Numbered from the stretch's first letter, positions 8,239-16,168 are shown. The stretch: DNA of 64,000 nucleotides from an uncultured Eubacteriales bacterium (GCA_934432675.1 CAKRYT010000003.1:1-64000), one strand, 5' to 3'. Numbers and translations: made by a program. The notes: generated from the sequence alone by a model not told the origin.

Positions 8239-8718
8239 ATGCCCACATCGAGCGGCGTCAAGCGTATTGCGGAGAATCGTAAGGCGCGGCACGAGTACTT
8301 TGTCACGGAGACCTATGAGTGCGGGATTGAACTCAAAGGCACCGAGGTGAAGAGTCTGCGCGCGGGTGCGGTGAACCTGAAAGATTCGTACGCGACCTTT
8401 TCGCGGGATATGCAGATCTACATACAGGGGATGCACATCAGTCCGTATGAAAAGGGAAACATCTTCAATCATGATCCTCTGCGTCAGCGTCGGTTGCTCC
8501 TGCACAAGCGGGAGATACTGAAACTCTGGGCGTCGGTACAGCGCGACGGTTTTACACTCGTGCCGCTTTCGCTCTACTTCACGCGCGGGCGCGTCAAAGT
8601 GGAACTCGGTCTTTGCCGGGGTAAAAAACTGTACGATAAACGGGAGTCCGCCGCCGCGCGCGACGCCGCCCGTGATATTGACAGAGCCACGAAGTCGCGG
8701 CGGTACGAGGAGGATTAG
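8239..8718 (+). CDS. smpB: SsrA-binding protein SmpB
   Basis: 159 residues, the usual length. Family motifs are intact: 'NRKARHEYF', 'ETYECGIELKGTEVKSLRAG', 'MHISPYEKGN', 'HDPLRQRRLLLHKREI', and 'GKKLYDKR' with the basic C-terminal tail that enters the ribosomal decoding site. SmpB escorts tmRNA to stalled ribosomes. The ATG at 8239 has AAAGGAGGGG upstream. Only 13 bases separate its stop from the tmRNA gene, so one transcript probably carries both. Confidence 0.97.
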   Translation: MPTSSGVKRIAENRKARHEYFVTETYECGIELKGTEVKSLRAGAVNLKDSYATFSRDMQIYIQGMHISPYEKGNIFNHDPLRQRRLLLHKREILKLWASVQRDGFTLVPLSLYFTRGRVKVELGLCRGKKLYDKRESAAARDAARDIDRATKSRRYEED

Positions 8719-8731
8719 GATCTTGTCCTTT

Positions 8732-9100
8732 GGGCCCGTAATGGTTTCGACGGGGGTTCTGAGGCTAGGTAAGCGTGGCGGGCCGGATAATCCCGAAAAA
8801 CTGTCCAACCTAAAATTAAACGCAGACGATAAAAAAGTCGCTCTGGCTGCCTAACCGCAGCGCTGTGGCGTAACGCCACCCGTACCCGGCGAGAGTCCTG
8901 CGGCTCGCCGTGTGCGTCACATCAGCAGGGAAGGTGCATCGGTGTTTCGTCCTTGAACCGGTCATCCAGAAAAGGGCTGCCGGTGCGGTGTCGCGTGTCT
9001 GTTTGCGCCCCGCCCGGGAGAACTTCATAACAGACTGTCCACGAAGAAAGCCTACCCAACGGATTTTCGGACAGGGGTTCAACTCCCCTCGGGTCCACCA
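8732..9100 (+). ncRNA. ssrA: transfer-messenger RNA (tmRNA)
   Basis: 369 nt. The 5' end GGGCCCG...TAATGGTTTCGACGG and the 3' end with T-arm GGGTTCAACTCCC and encoded ACCA are typical; GGGCCCG pairs with CGGGTCC to form the acceptor stem. The tag frame after the resume codon GCA (8822) reads A-DDKKVALAA and stops at 8852-8854, giving a proteolysis tag that ends in ALAA for ClpXP-type degradation. tmRNA with SmpB rescues stalled ribosomes. It is located directly after smpB. Confidence 0.97.
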
Positions 9101-9142
9101 AAACATGGAAAAGCCACCCTAGCGGTGGCTTTTCCATGTTTT
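9100..9142 (+). terminator. tmRNA terminator
   Basis: A perfect 19-bp inverted repeat (AAAACATGGAAAAGCCACC and its complement) around a 5-base loop directly after the encoded CCA. Confidence 0.85.
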
Positions 9143-9156
9143 GACGATCAGCCAAA

Positions 9157-9291
9157 GAGGGGAGTTGAACGCAGCGTAAAGAAACACCCCGGTGGGGTGT
9201 TTTAGCGGTGACCGAAGCATTTTGCGCGGCAGTCGTTGCGAGCATATGATTTTTGCCGTGCAAAATGCAAGAGCAACTCCCCTCGGGTCCA
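9157..9291. repeat. cruciform-like element carrying copies of the tmRNA T-arm
   Basis: The outer arms are GAGGGGAGTTG (9157-9167) and CAACTCCCCTC (9274-9284). The left arm, extended to 14 bases, is the reverse complement of the tmRNA T-arm at 9077-9090. The right arm is part of an 18-base exact direct copy of tmRNA 9080-9097 (CAACTCCCCTCGGGTCCA). Two hairpins lie inside: CACCCCGGTGGGGTG and a GCATTTTGC...GGCA / TGCC...GCAAAATGC stem (about 9213-9266). There is no reading frame and no integrase nearby. It looks like a small, structured non-coding repeat rather than an attachment-site scar. Confidence 0.6.
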
Positions 9292-9320
9292 TCATGCGAA
9301 AGCTGTTCTGATTCTTTGTA

Positions 9321-9349
9321 TTGACATTCGCGAAAGTATAAGATATAAT
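9321..9349 (+). promoter_or_regulatory. consensus sigma-A promoter
   Basis: TTGACA, 17 bases, TATAAT: a perfect match. It points into the short terminated RNA at 9356-9430. Confidence 0.8.
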
Positions 9350-9355
9350 GCGTAT

Positions 9356-9430
9356 TGGAAAGTGGTAACGCTGCCGAGCAATCGGATTGTGATGTATGTG
9401 TGAGAGTTTTCACGACCACTTTCTTTTTTT
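9356..9430 (+). ncRNA. candidate novel small RNA, about 75 nt
   Basis: It starts about 7 bases after the -10 of a perfect promoter and ends in a T-tract of seven. The 5' segment GAAAGTGGT (9358-9366) pairs exactly with ACCACTTTC (9415-9423), enclosing two small hairpins: CCGA-GCAA-TCGG (9373-9384) and GTGA...TCAC (9400-9413). The result is a compact three-way-junction RNA whose closing stem doubles as the terminator. I do not recognise it as a known RNA family. Its 3' part overlaps the end of the small opposite-strand frame 9410-9637. Confidence 0.6.
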
Positions 9431-9637
9431 CTTTTTGATAGTAGGAACATCCTCCTTATGTATGCGATACGGTCTATCGGGATCGGCAAAATGATTTCGA
9501 CCTTTGACACCGTATCGCTTTTTCACATAACTGCTCCGTTTTCCATCCCCGGCAGGGTCAATGTTATGTTTCAGGCGTTCATACTCATCTTCCTTGCCCG
9601 GCTTGGGCTTATGTGTAATCGTCGGGCGATATTGCAT
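9410..9637 (-). CDS. possible small basic protein, unknown
   Basis: 75 residues from the ATG at 9637 (an in-frame ATG lies six bases further upstream). The composition looks protein-like: many Lys/Arg/Asp/Pro, a 'KKRYGVKGRNHF' stretch and a C-terminus KKKKRKWS. It has no membrane segment and no recognised domain. Against it: no clear ribosome binding site, and its 3' end overlaps the small RNA on the other strand. It may be a real small protein, a gene remnant or chance. Confidence 0.35.
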   Translation of the reverse strand: MQYRPTITHKPKPGKEDEYERLKHNIDPAGDGKRSSYVKKRYGVKGRNHFADPDRPYRIHKEDVPTIKKKKRKWS

Positions 9638-9765
9638 AAACATAAGCCGGATGCCCGACCTTTCCCGACACGGAGGGGCACCTGTTCGAGGGCGTAAAAC
9701 GCAAACGATGCCGGTGACGGCAAAGGTTGCATGGGGAGCGGAACAAAAACAAAACGGACAACATT

Positions 9766-9793
9766 TTGCACTTTTCGTTTTTGGTGTTATAAT
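9766..9793 (+). promoter_or_regulatory. promoter of the glycerophosphodiesterase gene
   Basis: TTGCAC, 16 bases, TATAAT. The leader to the start codon is about 160 bases, with no obvious terminator in it. Confidence 0.6.
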
Positions 9794-9959
9794 ACAGTTA
9801 CAATCGGCGGGAAAACCGCATACTTGCGAAAATGTGAGCGGACTGCCGGGGGACCTTCCGGCAGCATCGCACAAAGGCGACCCGAGAATGCATCGGACGA
9901 TAGAAAAACGAGGCCTGTCTGCCGACGGTGTGCGACAGGACGGAGAAGGAGATAAGCAA

Positions 9960-10838
9960 ATGACAGACCTGCATTTCGACGTGCCCATTACGGAAAATCG
10001 CGCGAGAAGCGCGCTCCCGTTTCTCGTCGCACACCGCGGTGTGTGCGGTGCCAACGTGCCGTGCAATTCCATGGCGGCGTTCCGCGCGGCGGTGGCACAG
10101 GGCGCGGAGGTGATCGAGCTCGACGTCAGCAAGAGCCGCGACGGCAAATTCTACGTGTTCCATCCGGGGATGGAGCCCGTGTACCTTGCGGGCGGGAAAA
10201 GCATCGCCGAGACGGACTCCGAGGAGGTGGATGCGACACCGCTCCTGAACGCAGACCGCGTACCGACACATTACCGTGTACCGAAACTGGCCGATGTGTT
10301 TGCATTATTGAAGGACAGGGTCTATATCAACGTGGACAAGTATTGGACGGATATAGAGGGAATCACGGAAGAGATCTACCGGGCGGGCGTGGAGAAACAG
10401 GTAATCGTCAAGGCGTATGCCGATCCGGAAACGGTGCGCCGCGTGCAGGAGGTCGCACCGGAACTGATGTTCATGCAAATGGTGCGCGACCGCGACGAGA
10501 CAACGGACGCCCTCTGTGAGAGCCATCTGCACTTTATCGGGAATGAACTGCTGTTCGATCGCGAAGATTCATCGCTTCTGGCACCGGAATACCTCGCCGG
10601 GTTGCGTGCGCGCGGTCTTTTGATCTGGGGCAATGCCATCGTCTATAACGAACAGGACGTCATATCGGCGCATCATACGGACGACGCGTCCCTGACGGTC
10701 GGACCTGAACACGGCTGGGGCTGGTTTGCGGACCGCGGATTTGATTTTGTCCAGACCGACTGGCTCCTTGCCTGCCGTGCGTACTTGCAGGAACGGGTAT
10801 CTGCCGGGACCCCGCATCGCTCGTCGAATCAAGGATAA
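9960..10838 (+). CDS. glycerophosphodiester phosphodiesterase family protein
   Basis: 292 residues, cytoplasmic (no signal peptide). The GDPD signatures are 'VAHRG' near residue 22, 'NSMAAF', 'IELDVSKSRDG' (the E-x-D metal pair) and 'FHPG' in place of the usual 'HD'. The C-terminal 'DFVQTDW' matches the family's usual end motif ('D-x-x-x-TD-P'). The family hydrolyses glycerophosphodiesters to glycerol-3-phosphate and an alcohol. The ATG at 9960 is preceded by AAGGAG; a much longer upstream frame overlaps the promoter and is discounted. Single gene followed by a strong terminator. Confidence 0.88.
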   Translation: MTDLHFDVPITENRARSALPFLVAHRGVCGANVPCNSMAAFRAAVAQGAEVIELDVSKSRDGKFYVFHPGMEPVYLAGGKSIAETDSEEVDATPLLNADRVPTHYRVPKLADVFALLKDRVYINVDKYWTDIEGITEEIYRAGVEKQVIVKAYADPETVRRVQEVAPELMFMQMVRDRDETTDALCESHLHFIGNELLFDREDSSLLAPEYLAGLRARGLLIWGNAIVYNEQDVISAHHTDDASLTVGPEHGWGWFADRGFDFVQTDWLLACRAYLQERVSAGTPHRSSNQG

Positions 10839-10922
10839 AAGCCACTTCTTTTGCAAACATGTGAGGGCCGCCACCCGGGGCCTCCACCCTGCCGCGCAAA
10901 CGCCGCGGAACGCGAACGTATA

Positions 10923-10969
10923 AACGGGGAGTTGCCCGATTTTTCGGGCAACTCCCCGTTGCTTTTTTT
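10923..10969 (+). terminator. terminator of the glycerophosphodiesterase gene
   Basis: 17-bp stem AACGGGGAGTTGCCCGA with its complement, 4-base loop, then GCTTTTTTT. Confidence 0.85.
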
Positions 10970-11090
10970 ATTGTGTCGCTTCCATTATACAGGTGCACCC
11001 CATGTATTGTCAACAAACCCTCCGCACCCCGGAAAGGAGACGGAGGGAGATGATTGGTGATGGGCAGCCCTGCGACAGACGGCAGGGGGG

Positions 11091-11993
11091 TTATTTTCTC
11101 CGGCGGCTCGCGATGACGTTGAACGCGACGTAGATGCCGATCAGGAGCAGGGTGCTCCCCGCGAGGATGGCATACATCGCACCGATCGGGACGACCTTAC
11201 CGAAGAAGACGGGATTGCAGTCCACGCTGTCGCGGATGCCCTCCACCACCGCATCAGGGAAGCCCTCCGCACGCATTTTTTCAAATGCGCCGCGCATGGC
11301 ATGGTTGCGTAGCAGGCTCGTACCGTAGGTGCCGGGGAGAAAGGCGAGAACATTCTGCAAACCTTTGCCGAAATTGGAGATCGGCATATACGCGCCGCAG
11401 ATGAAACCGTAGCCGGCACTGACGATGGTGCCGACCGCCGATGCCTGGCCGTCGGTGGACAGAAAGAAGTTGATGCAGGAGGAGAGGGCGGTGCCGAACA
11501 TGGTCAGGAGCAGGACGTCGAGGAACATGAGGAACACATCCCCGACCGAGAGACACCAACCGACGACACCGATGTAGATGAGCCCGACCGCGGCTGCCGT
11601 GAGGCAGATGATGAGGGTAGAGAACAGGGTGGCGAGGTAGTACCCGAGCCCGAGAGTACCGAAACGTACGGGGGTGATGGTCAGGTCGTGGATCGCGCCC
11701 GAGGTCTTATCCCGGATCATGAGGAGGTTGGAGCAGAACGCGACGGTCACACAACAGACCGCGAGCATAGCGGAGATGAGCTCGCCACCGACGCACCCGT
11801 TCAGCACGGCGTCGGAAATGGTGGCACCCGCCGCCTCGACTGCCGAGCGGAAAGAGTCAACATAGATTTTACGCAGGAAGGTCGCATACAGTACGAGGAG
11901 GATAAGGGGCGTGATAAGGGAGGAGAAAAATAACCCCTTGTCCTTGAAGTACAGCTTGACATTGCGTTTGGTCAGTGCCCAGAGCCCGGTCAT
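11091..11993 (-). CDS. ABC-2 type transporter permease
   Basis: 300 residues. An N-terminal cytoplasmic 'LTKRNVKLYFKD' leads into a first membrane helix, then a periplasm-side loop of about 55 residues and five further helices, the usual ABC-2 layout of drug, polysaccharide or lantibiotic exporters. The start at 11993 overlaps the end of the ATPase gene by 4 bases (ATGA), so the two are translationally coupled and form one transporter. The substrate cannot be told from sequence. Confidence 0.88.
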   Translation of the reverse strand: MTGLWALTKRNVKLYFKDKGLFFSSLITPLILLVLYATFLRKIYVDSFRSAVEAAGATISDAVLNGCVGGELISAMLAVCCVTVAFCSNLLMIRDKTSGAIHDLTITPVRFGTLGLGYYLATLFSTLIICLTAAAVGLIYIGVVGWCLSVGDVFLMFLDVLLLTMFGTALSSCINFFLSTDGQASAVGTIVSAGYGFICGAYMPISNFGKGLQNVLAFLPGTYGTSLLRNHAMRGAFEKMRAEGFPDAVVEGIRDSVDCNPVFFGKVVPIGAMYAILAGSTLLLIGIYVAFNVIASRRRK

Positions 11994-12904
11994 TTTTCAT
12001 CGCCTCCCGTCAGTTTTTTGCCCGTCACGGCAAGGAACACGTCGTCCATCTTTCCCTTCGTGATTTCATAGTCGCGGAAGAGTTCCGGATATTTAAGGAT
12101 GAGGTCGGTCGCCGCCGCTGTGTCCGGTACGGAGACCCGGTAGGCGTCGCGCAGGGGCTCATACGGGGCACCCAGTCGTTTCACCGCCGCCTCCTCCACC
12201 CCGTACATGGTGATGAAGTCTCCGGTATAGGTGTTTTTCAGCGTCAGCGGCGTTCCCTCCGCCGCGATTTCGCCGTGGTCGAGGATGATGACGTAGTCGG
12301 CGTCTGCCGCCTCCTCCATGTAGTGGGTGGTGAGGAAGACCGTGAGATTCTTCTCCCGCCGCAGGTCGGCGATGACCTTCCAGAGCAGATTGCGCGTCTG
12401 CGGATCGAGACCCGTCGTCGGCTCGTCGAGGATGAGGATCTTCGGCTCGTGCAGGAGGGCGCGGGCAATATCGATGCGGCGACGCTGTCCGCCCGAGAGT
12501 TTCCCGACCGGGCGGCGGAGCAGGTCCCCGAAGTCCAGCAGGGCGGCGAGTTCTGTGAGCCTCTTCCGGAACGCCTCGCCGCGGATGCCGTACAGTGCCG
12601 CGCGGCTTTCCAGGTTATCTTTCACCGAAAGGTCCTTGTCGAGGACGGAATTCTGGAATACGACACCGAGGGTGCGCTTGATGCGGTCGGGGTCACGGTC
12701 AAGGTCCGTCCCGCAGATCTCGACGCTGCCGCCGTCCTTTTTGAGCTCTCCGCAGATGATATTGATGGTAGTGGATTTACCGGCACCGTTGACGCCGAGA
12801 AAGGCGAACAACTCGCCCTCCTTCACACGGAAGGAGAGGTCGCGCACGGCGTGCACTTCACCAAAGTGCTTTTGCAGGTGGTCGATGCGGATCATGTCAG
12901 TCAT
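11990..12904 (-). CDS. ABC transporter ATP-binding protein
   Basis: 304 residues. Walker A 'GVNGAGKST' near residue 37, signature 'LSGGQRRRIDIA', Walker B 'ILILDEPTTGLD' and the switch histidine in 'LTTHYMEEA' are all intact. The C-terminal 80 residues are the extension typical of ATPases paired with ABC-2 permeases. The start at 12904 has GAGGAAA upstream; an alternative in-frame ATG three codons later is possible. First gene of a two-gene exporter operon behind a leader of over 300 bases. Confidence 0.9.
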   Translation of the reverse strand: MTDMIRIDHLQKHFGEVHAVRDLSFRVKEGELFAFLGVNGAGKSTTINIICGELKKDGGSVEICGTDLDRDPDRIKRTLGVVFQNSVLDKDLSVKDNLESRAALYGIRGEAFRKRLTELAALLDFGDLLRRPVGKLSGGQRRRIDIARALLHEPKILILDEPTTGLDPQTRNLLWKVIADLRREKNLTVFLTTHYMEEAADADYVIILDHGEIAAEGTPLTLKNTYTGDFITMYGVEEAAVKRLGAPYEPLRDAYRVSVPDTAAATDLILKYPELFRDYEITKGKMDDVFLAVTGKKLTGGDEK

Positions 12905-13228
12905 GGGTATTTCCTCGCAATTTCGTTTGTTGCGGCAGGTGCCTCGGAGGTGCCTGCCCGGCCGCTCCCGGCTGATGCCGATGTGCGGATAATCAGGGTA
13001 GATAAAATGTAAAGCCGGCTTTCCACACGGGGAGCGCGGTATGCATGTACAGTCGTATCTTAAACAGTCGAACAGAAACGGAAAGTTTGCTTTCCTATAC
13101 ACGGGTGTGTGTTCCGGCATCGTAAGGCGGCCGGAGGTGCGGTTGCCGCTGCGTATCCTCGGCACCGCGCGCCGCGCGGTGCGATGCCCGATTTTATCGG
13201 GAAGACCATCCGGCGGCTTTCGTACAAT
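12905..13228 (-). other. long untranslated leader of the ABC operon
   Basis: About 320 bases between a good promoter (13229-13257) and the ATPase start. It contains several GC-rich inverted repeats (for example ACCGCGCG / CGCGCGGT near 13165-13180) but no clear T-tract terminator, no credible gene and no riboswitch I recognise. Confidence 0.4.
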
Positions 13229-13257
13229 ATTGTAACATCATCTCCTCCTGAATGCAA
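13229..13257 (-). promoter_or_regulatory. promoter upstream of the ABC operon
   Basis: TTGCAT, 17 bases, TACAAT on the minus strand. The -10 lies in a GTTACAATATTGTAC near-palindrome that could bind a regulator. Confidence 0.5.
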
Positions 13258-13270
13258 GCGAAAAGGACAA

Positions 13271-13299
13271 AAAGCGGGCGGGAGAACCCCGCCCGCTTT
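13271..13299 (-). terminator. terminator of the hydrolase-symporter operon
   Basis: 12-bp perfect stem AAAGCGGGCGGG / CCCGCCCGCTTT with a 5-base loop; on the minus strand it runs into TTTTTGTCC. Confidence 0.75.
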
Positions 13300-13308
13300 G
13301 GACTTCGG

Positions 13309-14268
13309 TCAGGCACCGAAAAAGCCCAGCATATCGTCATAGTAGGAAAAAACGGTTTCATCGTCCGAGCCGAAGATCTCGTGCTTCGCGGTTGTAAAGA
13401 TGCGCGTCGTGCAGAGGGGGAGTCTGGCGGCGAGTGCCAACTGCGGCGGACGCGAGACGGTGGTGTCACACCCGCCGAGTGCCATCCGTATCGGAGTGAT
13501 GACGCGCTCCGGTGCCCCCCTTTTCAGCAACTGCCCCCGGACGCGCAGGGATTGATATGCCCAACTGTAAGTGCAGCAGGTTGTTTGAAATTCCGGGGTA
13601 CTTTCCTTGATGGCTTCGTATTCGTCGAACCGCTCGCGGCAGGTCTTACAGGAGTTCTCAAACGTTTCTTTCCCCTCGTAGGGAGCGGAGATAAAAGCCC
13701 GTTTTTTGCCCTTGCCGAGGAGGAGAGCACATTTCAGTATCATCTTCGCGAGGAAGACAGGGACCCTGCCGCTCTCCGGTGCGATCATGGGGGAGGAGAG
13801 AAACGCCTTTTCAAAGGTGTCCGGATGCTTTTCCATGTAGAGCATCCCGATGGCACAGCCCATGGAGTGAGCGAACAGGTACGGTTTCCCCTCAATGTCT
13901 TTCAGGACCTCATTCATGATGCACGAAAAGTCGTCGACATATTCCTCAAAGCGGTCAATGTGCGTGAGCGACGGGTCACTGACGGCGCGCGGAGAGTGCC
14001 CGTGCCCCCGGTGCTCGGGGACCACGACCCGGAAACCGCTTTTCAGAAAGTAGTAGACGAGTTCGTGGTACTTTTCAATCCCCTCCGTGAACCCGTGGGA
14101 GACGATCAGTGTCCTGTCGCCCCTCTCCGGTGTGAAGACGGCGTAGTGCAGCGGCTGTCCGTCGTAGCCGCGGATGTACCCGTCCCGCCGCCGCATTTTG
14201 AGGTAGGGCAGGACAGTAGCGGGAAACTGTTCCGGGATGTCGGCGGCGGCGATATAAAAGTCCCTCAC
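13309..14268 (-). CDS. alpha/beta hydrolase, monoacylglycerol-lipase-like
   Basis: 319 residues, start codon GTG with GGAGGAG upstream. The serine-hydrolase pattern is visible: 'LIVSHGFTEG' (oxyanion-hole HG), 'VVPEHRGHGHS', and the nucleophile elbow 'AHSMGCAIG'. A conserved Asp and a final His ('KHEIFG') fit the catalytic triad. These traits match the lysophospholipase/monoglyceride lipase group, but esterase or peptidase activity is possible. It is coupled to the upstream symporter by a 4-base overlap (GTGA), suggesting that the imported compound may be a glycoside ester or that the pair is simply co-expressed. Confidence 0.85.
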   Translation of the reverse strand: MRDFYIAAADIPEQFPATVLPYLKMRRRDGYIRGYDGQPLHYAVFTPERGDRTLIVSHGFTEGIEKYHELVYYFLKSGFRVVVPEHRGHGHSPRAVSDPSLTHIDRFEEYVDDFSCIMNEVLKDIEGKPYLFAHSMGCAIGMLYMEKHPDTFEKAFLSSPMIAPESGRVPVFLAKMILKCALLLGKGKKRAFISAPYEGKETFENSCKTCRERFDEYEAIKESTPEFQTTCCTYSWAYQSLRVRGQLLKRGAPERVITPIRMALGGCDTTVSRPPQLALAARLPLCTTRIFTTAKHEIFGSDDETVFSYYDDMLGFFGA

Positions 14269-15626
14269 GGCGTCTCCTCCGTGTCGTGCTCGGGGGTGGG
14301 GGTATCTGCCGGTGCGGCGATGATATCCATCACCGATTTTTCATTATAGGAGAAGAACAGTACAGCGCCGATAATGCAGCAGACGGTTGCGATGATGGCG
14401 GTTATACGGTAACGGAGCGGGGAGTCATAAACAGTGACCGATGTGAAGATGAGCAGGGAGAGTGCCTGCCCGAGTTTCATGGCAAAGGTGCGCGCGGCGA
14501 AGAACATCCCGCTCCGCTGTTCGCCGTAGGTGCGCGCGTCCGCCTCCGCGATGTCGGCGACGACCGCCTGCGGCAGGATGCCGAGGATTGCCATGGGCAC
14601 GCCCGCGAGGACGGCGATGAGGTAGCCCCACCACAACCCCTCGCCGCAGATCGAGGTGATGAGGAAGACGGCGGCGTAGGCGAAGAAGCCGACGATGATG
14701 ATGCGCTTTTTACCGAACTTGGGGGCGAGCCGGTTGACGACGGGGTAGAGGCACAGGCTGACCACCGTCATGACCACGGTCAGGAGAAAGGTATTGCTTT
14801 CCGACGCGTGCATGAGGCGGGTGATATAGAAGGCGAGCCCTGTCTGGAACAGCGTCACGGCAAAGAAGTAAATGACGTCCGCATACACGAAACGGCGGAA
14901 CTGTTTGTTGCCGAAAGACTTGAACAGGGAAGAAAATGCTTTGGTCCTGACCGGCACTGACGCGATATAATCGCGCTCCCGGATGCAGAGGGAGGGTACC
15001 AGCATCGCAATCGCCGCGACGGCGGCGAGGATGGCGATGGCGAGGCGGACGGCGTTCGCTGCCCCGAGTGCGTCGGTAAAGAGACCGGCGAGGTTGGGCA
15101 GCAGATAGGCGACCGACAGACCGGCGATGTAAGTGAACGAGATGTAGGTCGAGACGTTGATGCGGTTTTTCTGCGTGTCGCCGAGCTCCGCGATGAGCGC
15201 GTTATACGGTGTGCAGTAGATGGTCATAAAGAGGTAGAACAGCATCAGCGCGACGAAGAGGATGATGTCGTTGGCAATCACGCTCCCGGTCACAGGGAAG
15301 GCGAAGACGCCGACGGTGACGACGGCAAAGGGGATGGCAATCACCTTCATGAACGGAATGCGCCTGCCGCCCCGGAAATTGCTGGCGTCGGACCATCCTG
15401 CAATGAGCGGGTCCGTAACGGCGTCGAACAGTCTGCCGACCGCTGTGATGAGTCCGAACAGCGTGATACCGAGAAACAAAGACTGACCGGTGATGGCACC
15501 GCCGAAGACGGCGTTTTTCCCGGTGTAGTAGTACACCATCCAACTGCTGATGATGCCGGCCAGGAGGCTCCAGCCGAACTGACCGACGGCAAAGAGCCAC
15601 AGAACCTTATTGGTGATTTTCTTCAT
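14265..15626 (-). CDS. GPH-family (glycoside-pentoside-hexuronide) cation symporter
   Basis: 453 residues, about twelve membrane helices. Typical GPH/MFS features: 'GRLFDAVTDPLIAGWSD' after helix 2, then 'GGRRIPFM', and 'TPYNALIAELG' after helix 4. These carriers import sugars or glycosides with Na+ or H+. GGGAGG precedes the ATG, and a good promoter lies about 40 bases upstream. First gene of an operon with the hydrolase. Substrate not deducible. Confidence 0.9.
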   Translation of the reverse strand: MKKITNKVLWLFAVGQFGWSLLAGIISSWMVYYYTGKNAVFGGAITGQSLFLGITLFGLITAVGRLFDAVTDPLIAGWSDASNFRGGRRIPFMKVIAIPFAVVTVGVFAFPVTGSVIANDIILFVALMLFYLFMTIYCTPYNALIAELGDTQKNRINVSTYISFTYIAGLSVAYLLPNLAGLFTDALGAANAVRLAIAILAAVAAIAMLVPSLCIRERDYIASVPVRTKAFSSLFKSFGNKQFRRFVYADVIYFFAVTLFQTGLAFYITRLMHASESNTFLLTVVMTVVSLCLYPVVNRLAPKFGKKRIIIVGFFAYAAVFLITSICGEGLWWGYLIAVLAGVPMAILGILPQAVVADIAEADARTYGEQRSGMFFAARTFAMKLGQALSLLIFTSVTVYDSPLRYRITAIIATVCCIIGAVLFFSYNEKSVMDIIAAPADTPTPEHDTEETP

Positions 15627-15664
15627 TTATCAGACCTCCCGGATATGCTTAACATACCACGTCA

Positions 15665-15694
15665 ATTATACAATTTATACATTCGCGTTGTCAA
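15665..15694 (-). promoter_or_regulatory. promoter of the symporter-hydrolase operon
   Basis: TTGACA, 18 bases, TATAAT on the minus strand, about 40 bases from the start codon. Confidence 0.7.
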
Positions 15695-15732
15695 TCGCTC
15701 TGACGAATTTATCAATGATGAACAATTGCAGG

Positions 15733-15810
15733 AGATGTCCGGCGTTAAGAAAACACCCCGGTGGGGCGTTTTTAGCCGGAAGAACTGCGCTACGCGCTGT
15801 TCTGTCCCGC
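15733..15810. repeat. structured repeat related to the element at 9157-9291
   Basis: It contains a hairpin almost identical to the one after the tmRNA: ACACCCCGGTGGGGCGT flanked by GCGTTAAGAAA and TTTTAGC (here within about 15742-15775). A second hairpin follows (AGAAC...GCGC-TAC-GCGC...GTTCT, 15781-15803). It lies just beyond the tRNA-Leu terminator, so both known copies sit within 30 bases or so of a structural RNA terminator. Confidence 0.55.
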
Positions 15811-15821
15811 TCACGAGCACC

Positions 15822-15852
15822 AAAAAAGAGCACTCTTTCGAGTGCTCTTTTT
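15822..15852 (-). terminator. tRNA-Leu terminator
   Basis: Perfect 14-bp stem AAAAAAGAGCACTC / GAGTGCTCTTTTTT with loop GAAA on the minus strand, directly after the tRNA. Confidence 0.88.
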
Positions 15853-15936
15853 TGGTGCGAGAGACGGGACTTGAACCCGTATGGATAAACCACACGCCCC
15901 TCAAACGTGCGCGTCTGCCAGTTTCGCCACTCTCGC
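15853..15936 (-). tRNA. tRNA-Leu, anticodon GAG
   Basis: 84 nt with encoded CCA. Acceptor stem GCGAGAG / CTCTCGC, D-arm with GGCAGACGC typical of leucine tRNAs, anticodon stem CACGT / GCGTG with loop TTGAGGG (anticodon GAG), a long variable arm (TGG-TTTA-TCCA), and T-arm ACGGGTTCAAGTCCCGT. It decodes CUC and CUU. Confidence 0.95.
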
Positions 15937-16069
15937 GTGGACCACTTTATTATACAGAAGGCGGGAGGCTTTGTCAAGGGGGAGTTTTGAATTTATGAGA
16001 TTTTTTCCGCCATGACGTTTTCCGCAGTTTTATACAAACGAGCAGGGCGTTTTTTGTCATAACACGGAA

Positions 16070-16099
16070 TTGCTTTTCGGGCGGGTAACATGTTACAAT
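16070..16099 (+). promoter_or_regulatory. promoter of the lipoprotein gene at 16169
   Basis: TTGCTT, 18 bases, TACAAT; about 70 bases upstream of the start. Confidence 0.55.
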
Positions 16100-16168
16100 A
16101 AGGATGTATCTTTTTGGGGTCTGCCCGCATACCCACGGCGAAGAGCAAGCGGGCGGAAAGGAAAGTCC

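Noticed and set aside
9080..9291. Prophage or genomic-island attachment sites at ssrA
   Set aside because: The direct repeat encloses under 200 bases and no integrase, and an inverted copy is also present; a small structured repeat explains it better.
9561..9959. Long N-terminal extension of the glycerophosphodiesterase
   Set aside because: The extension crosses a good promoter (9766-9793) and the family domain begins right after the ATG at 9960, which has its own ribosome binding site.
15610..15998. Plus-strand frames of 92 and 117 codons across tRNA-Leu
   Set aside because: They run antisense through the tRNA and its terminator and are products of the structured repeat, not proteins.
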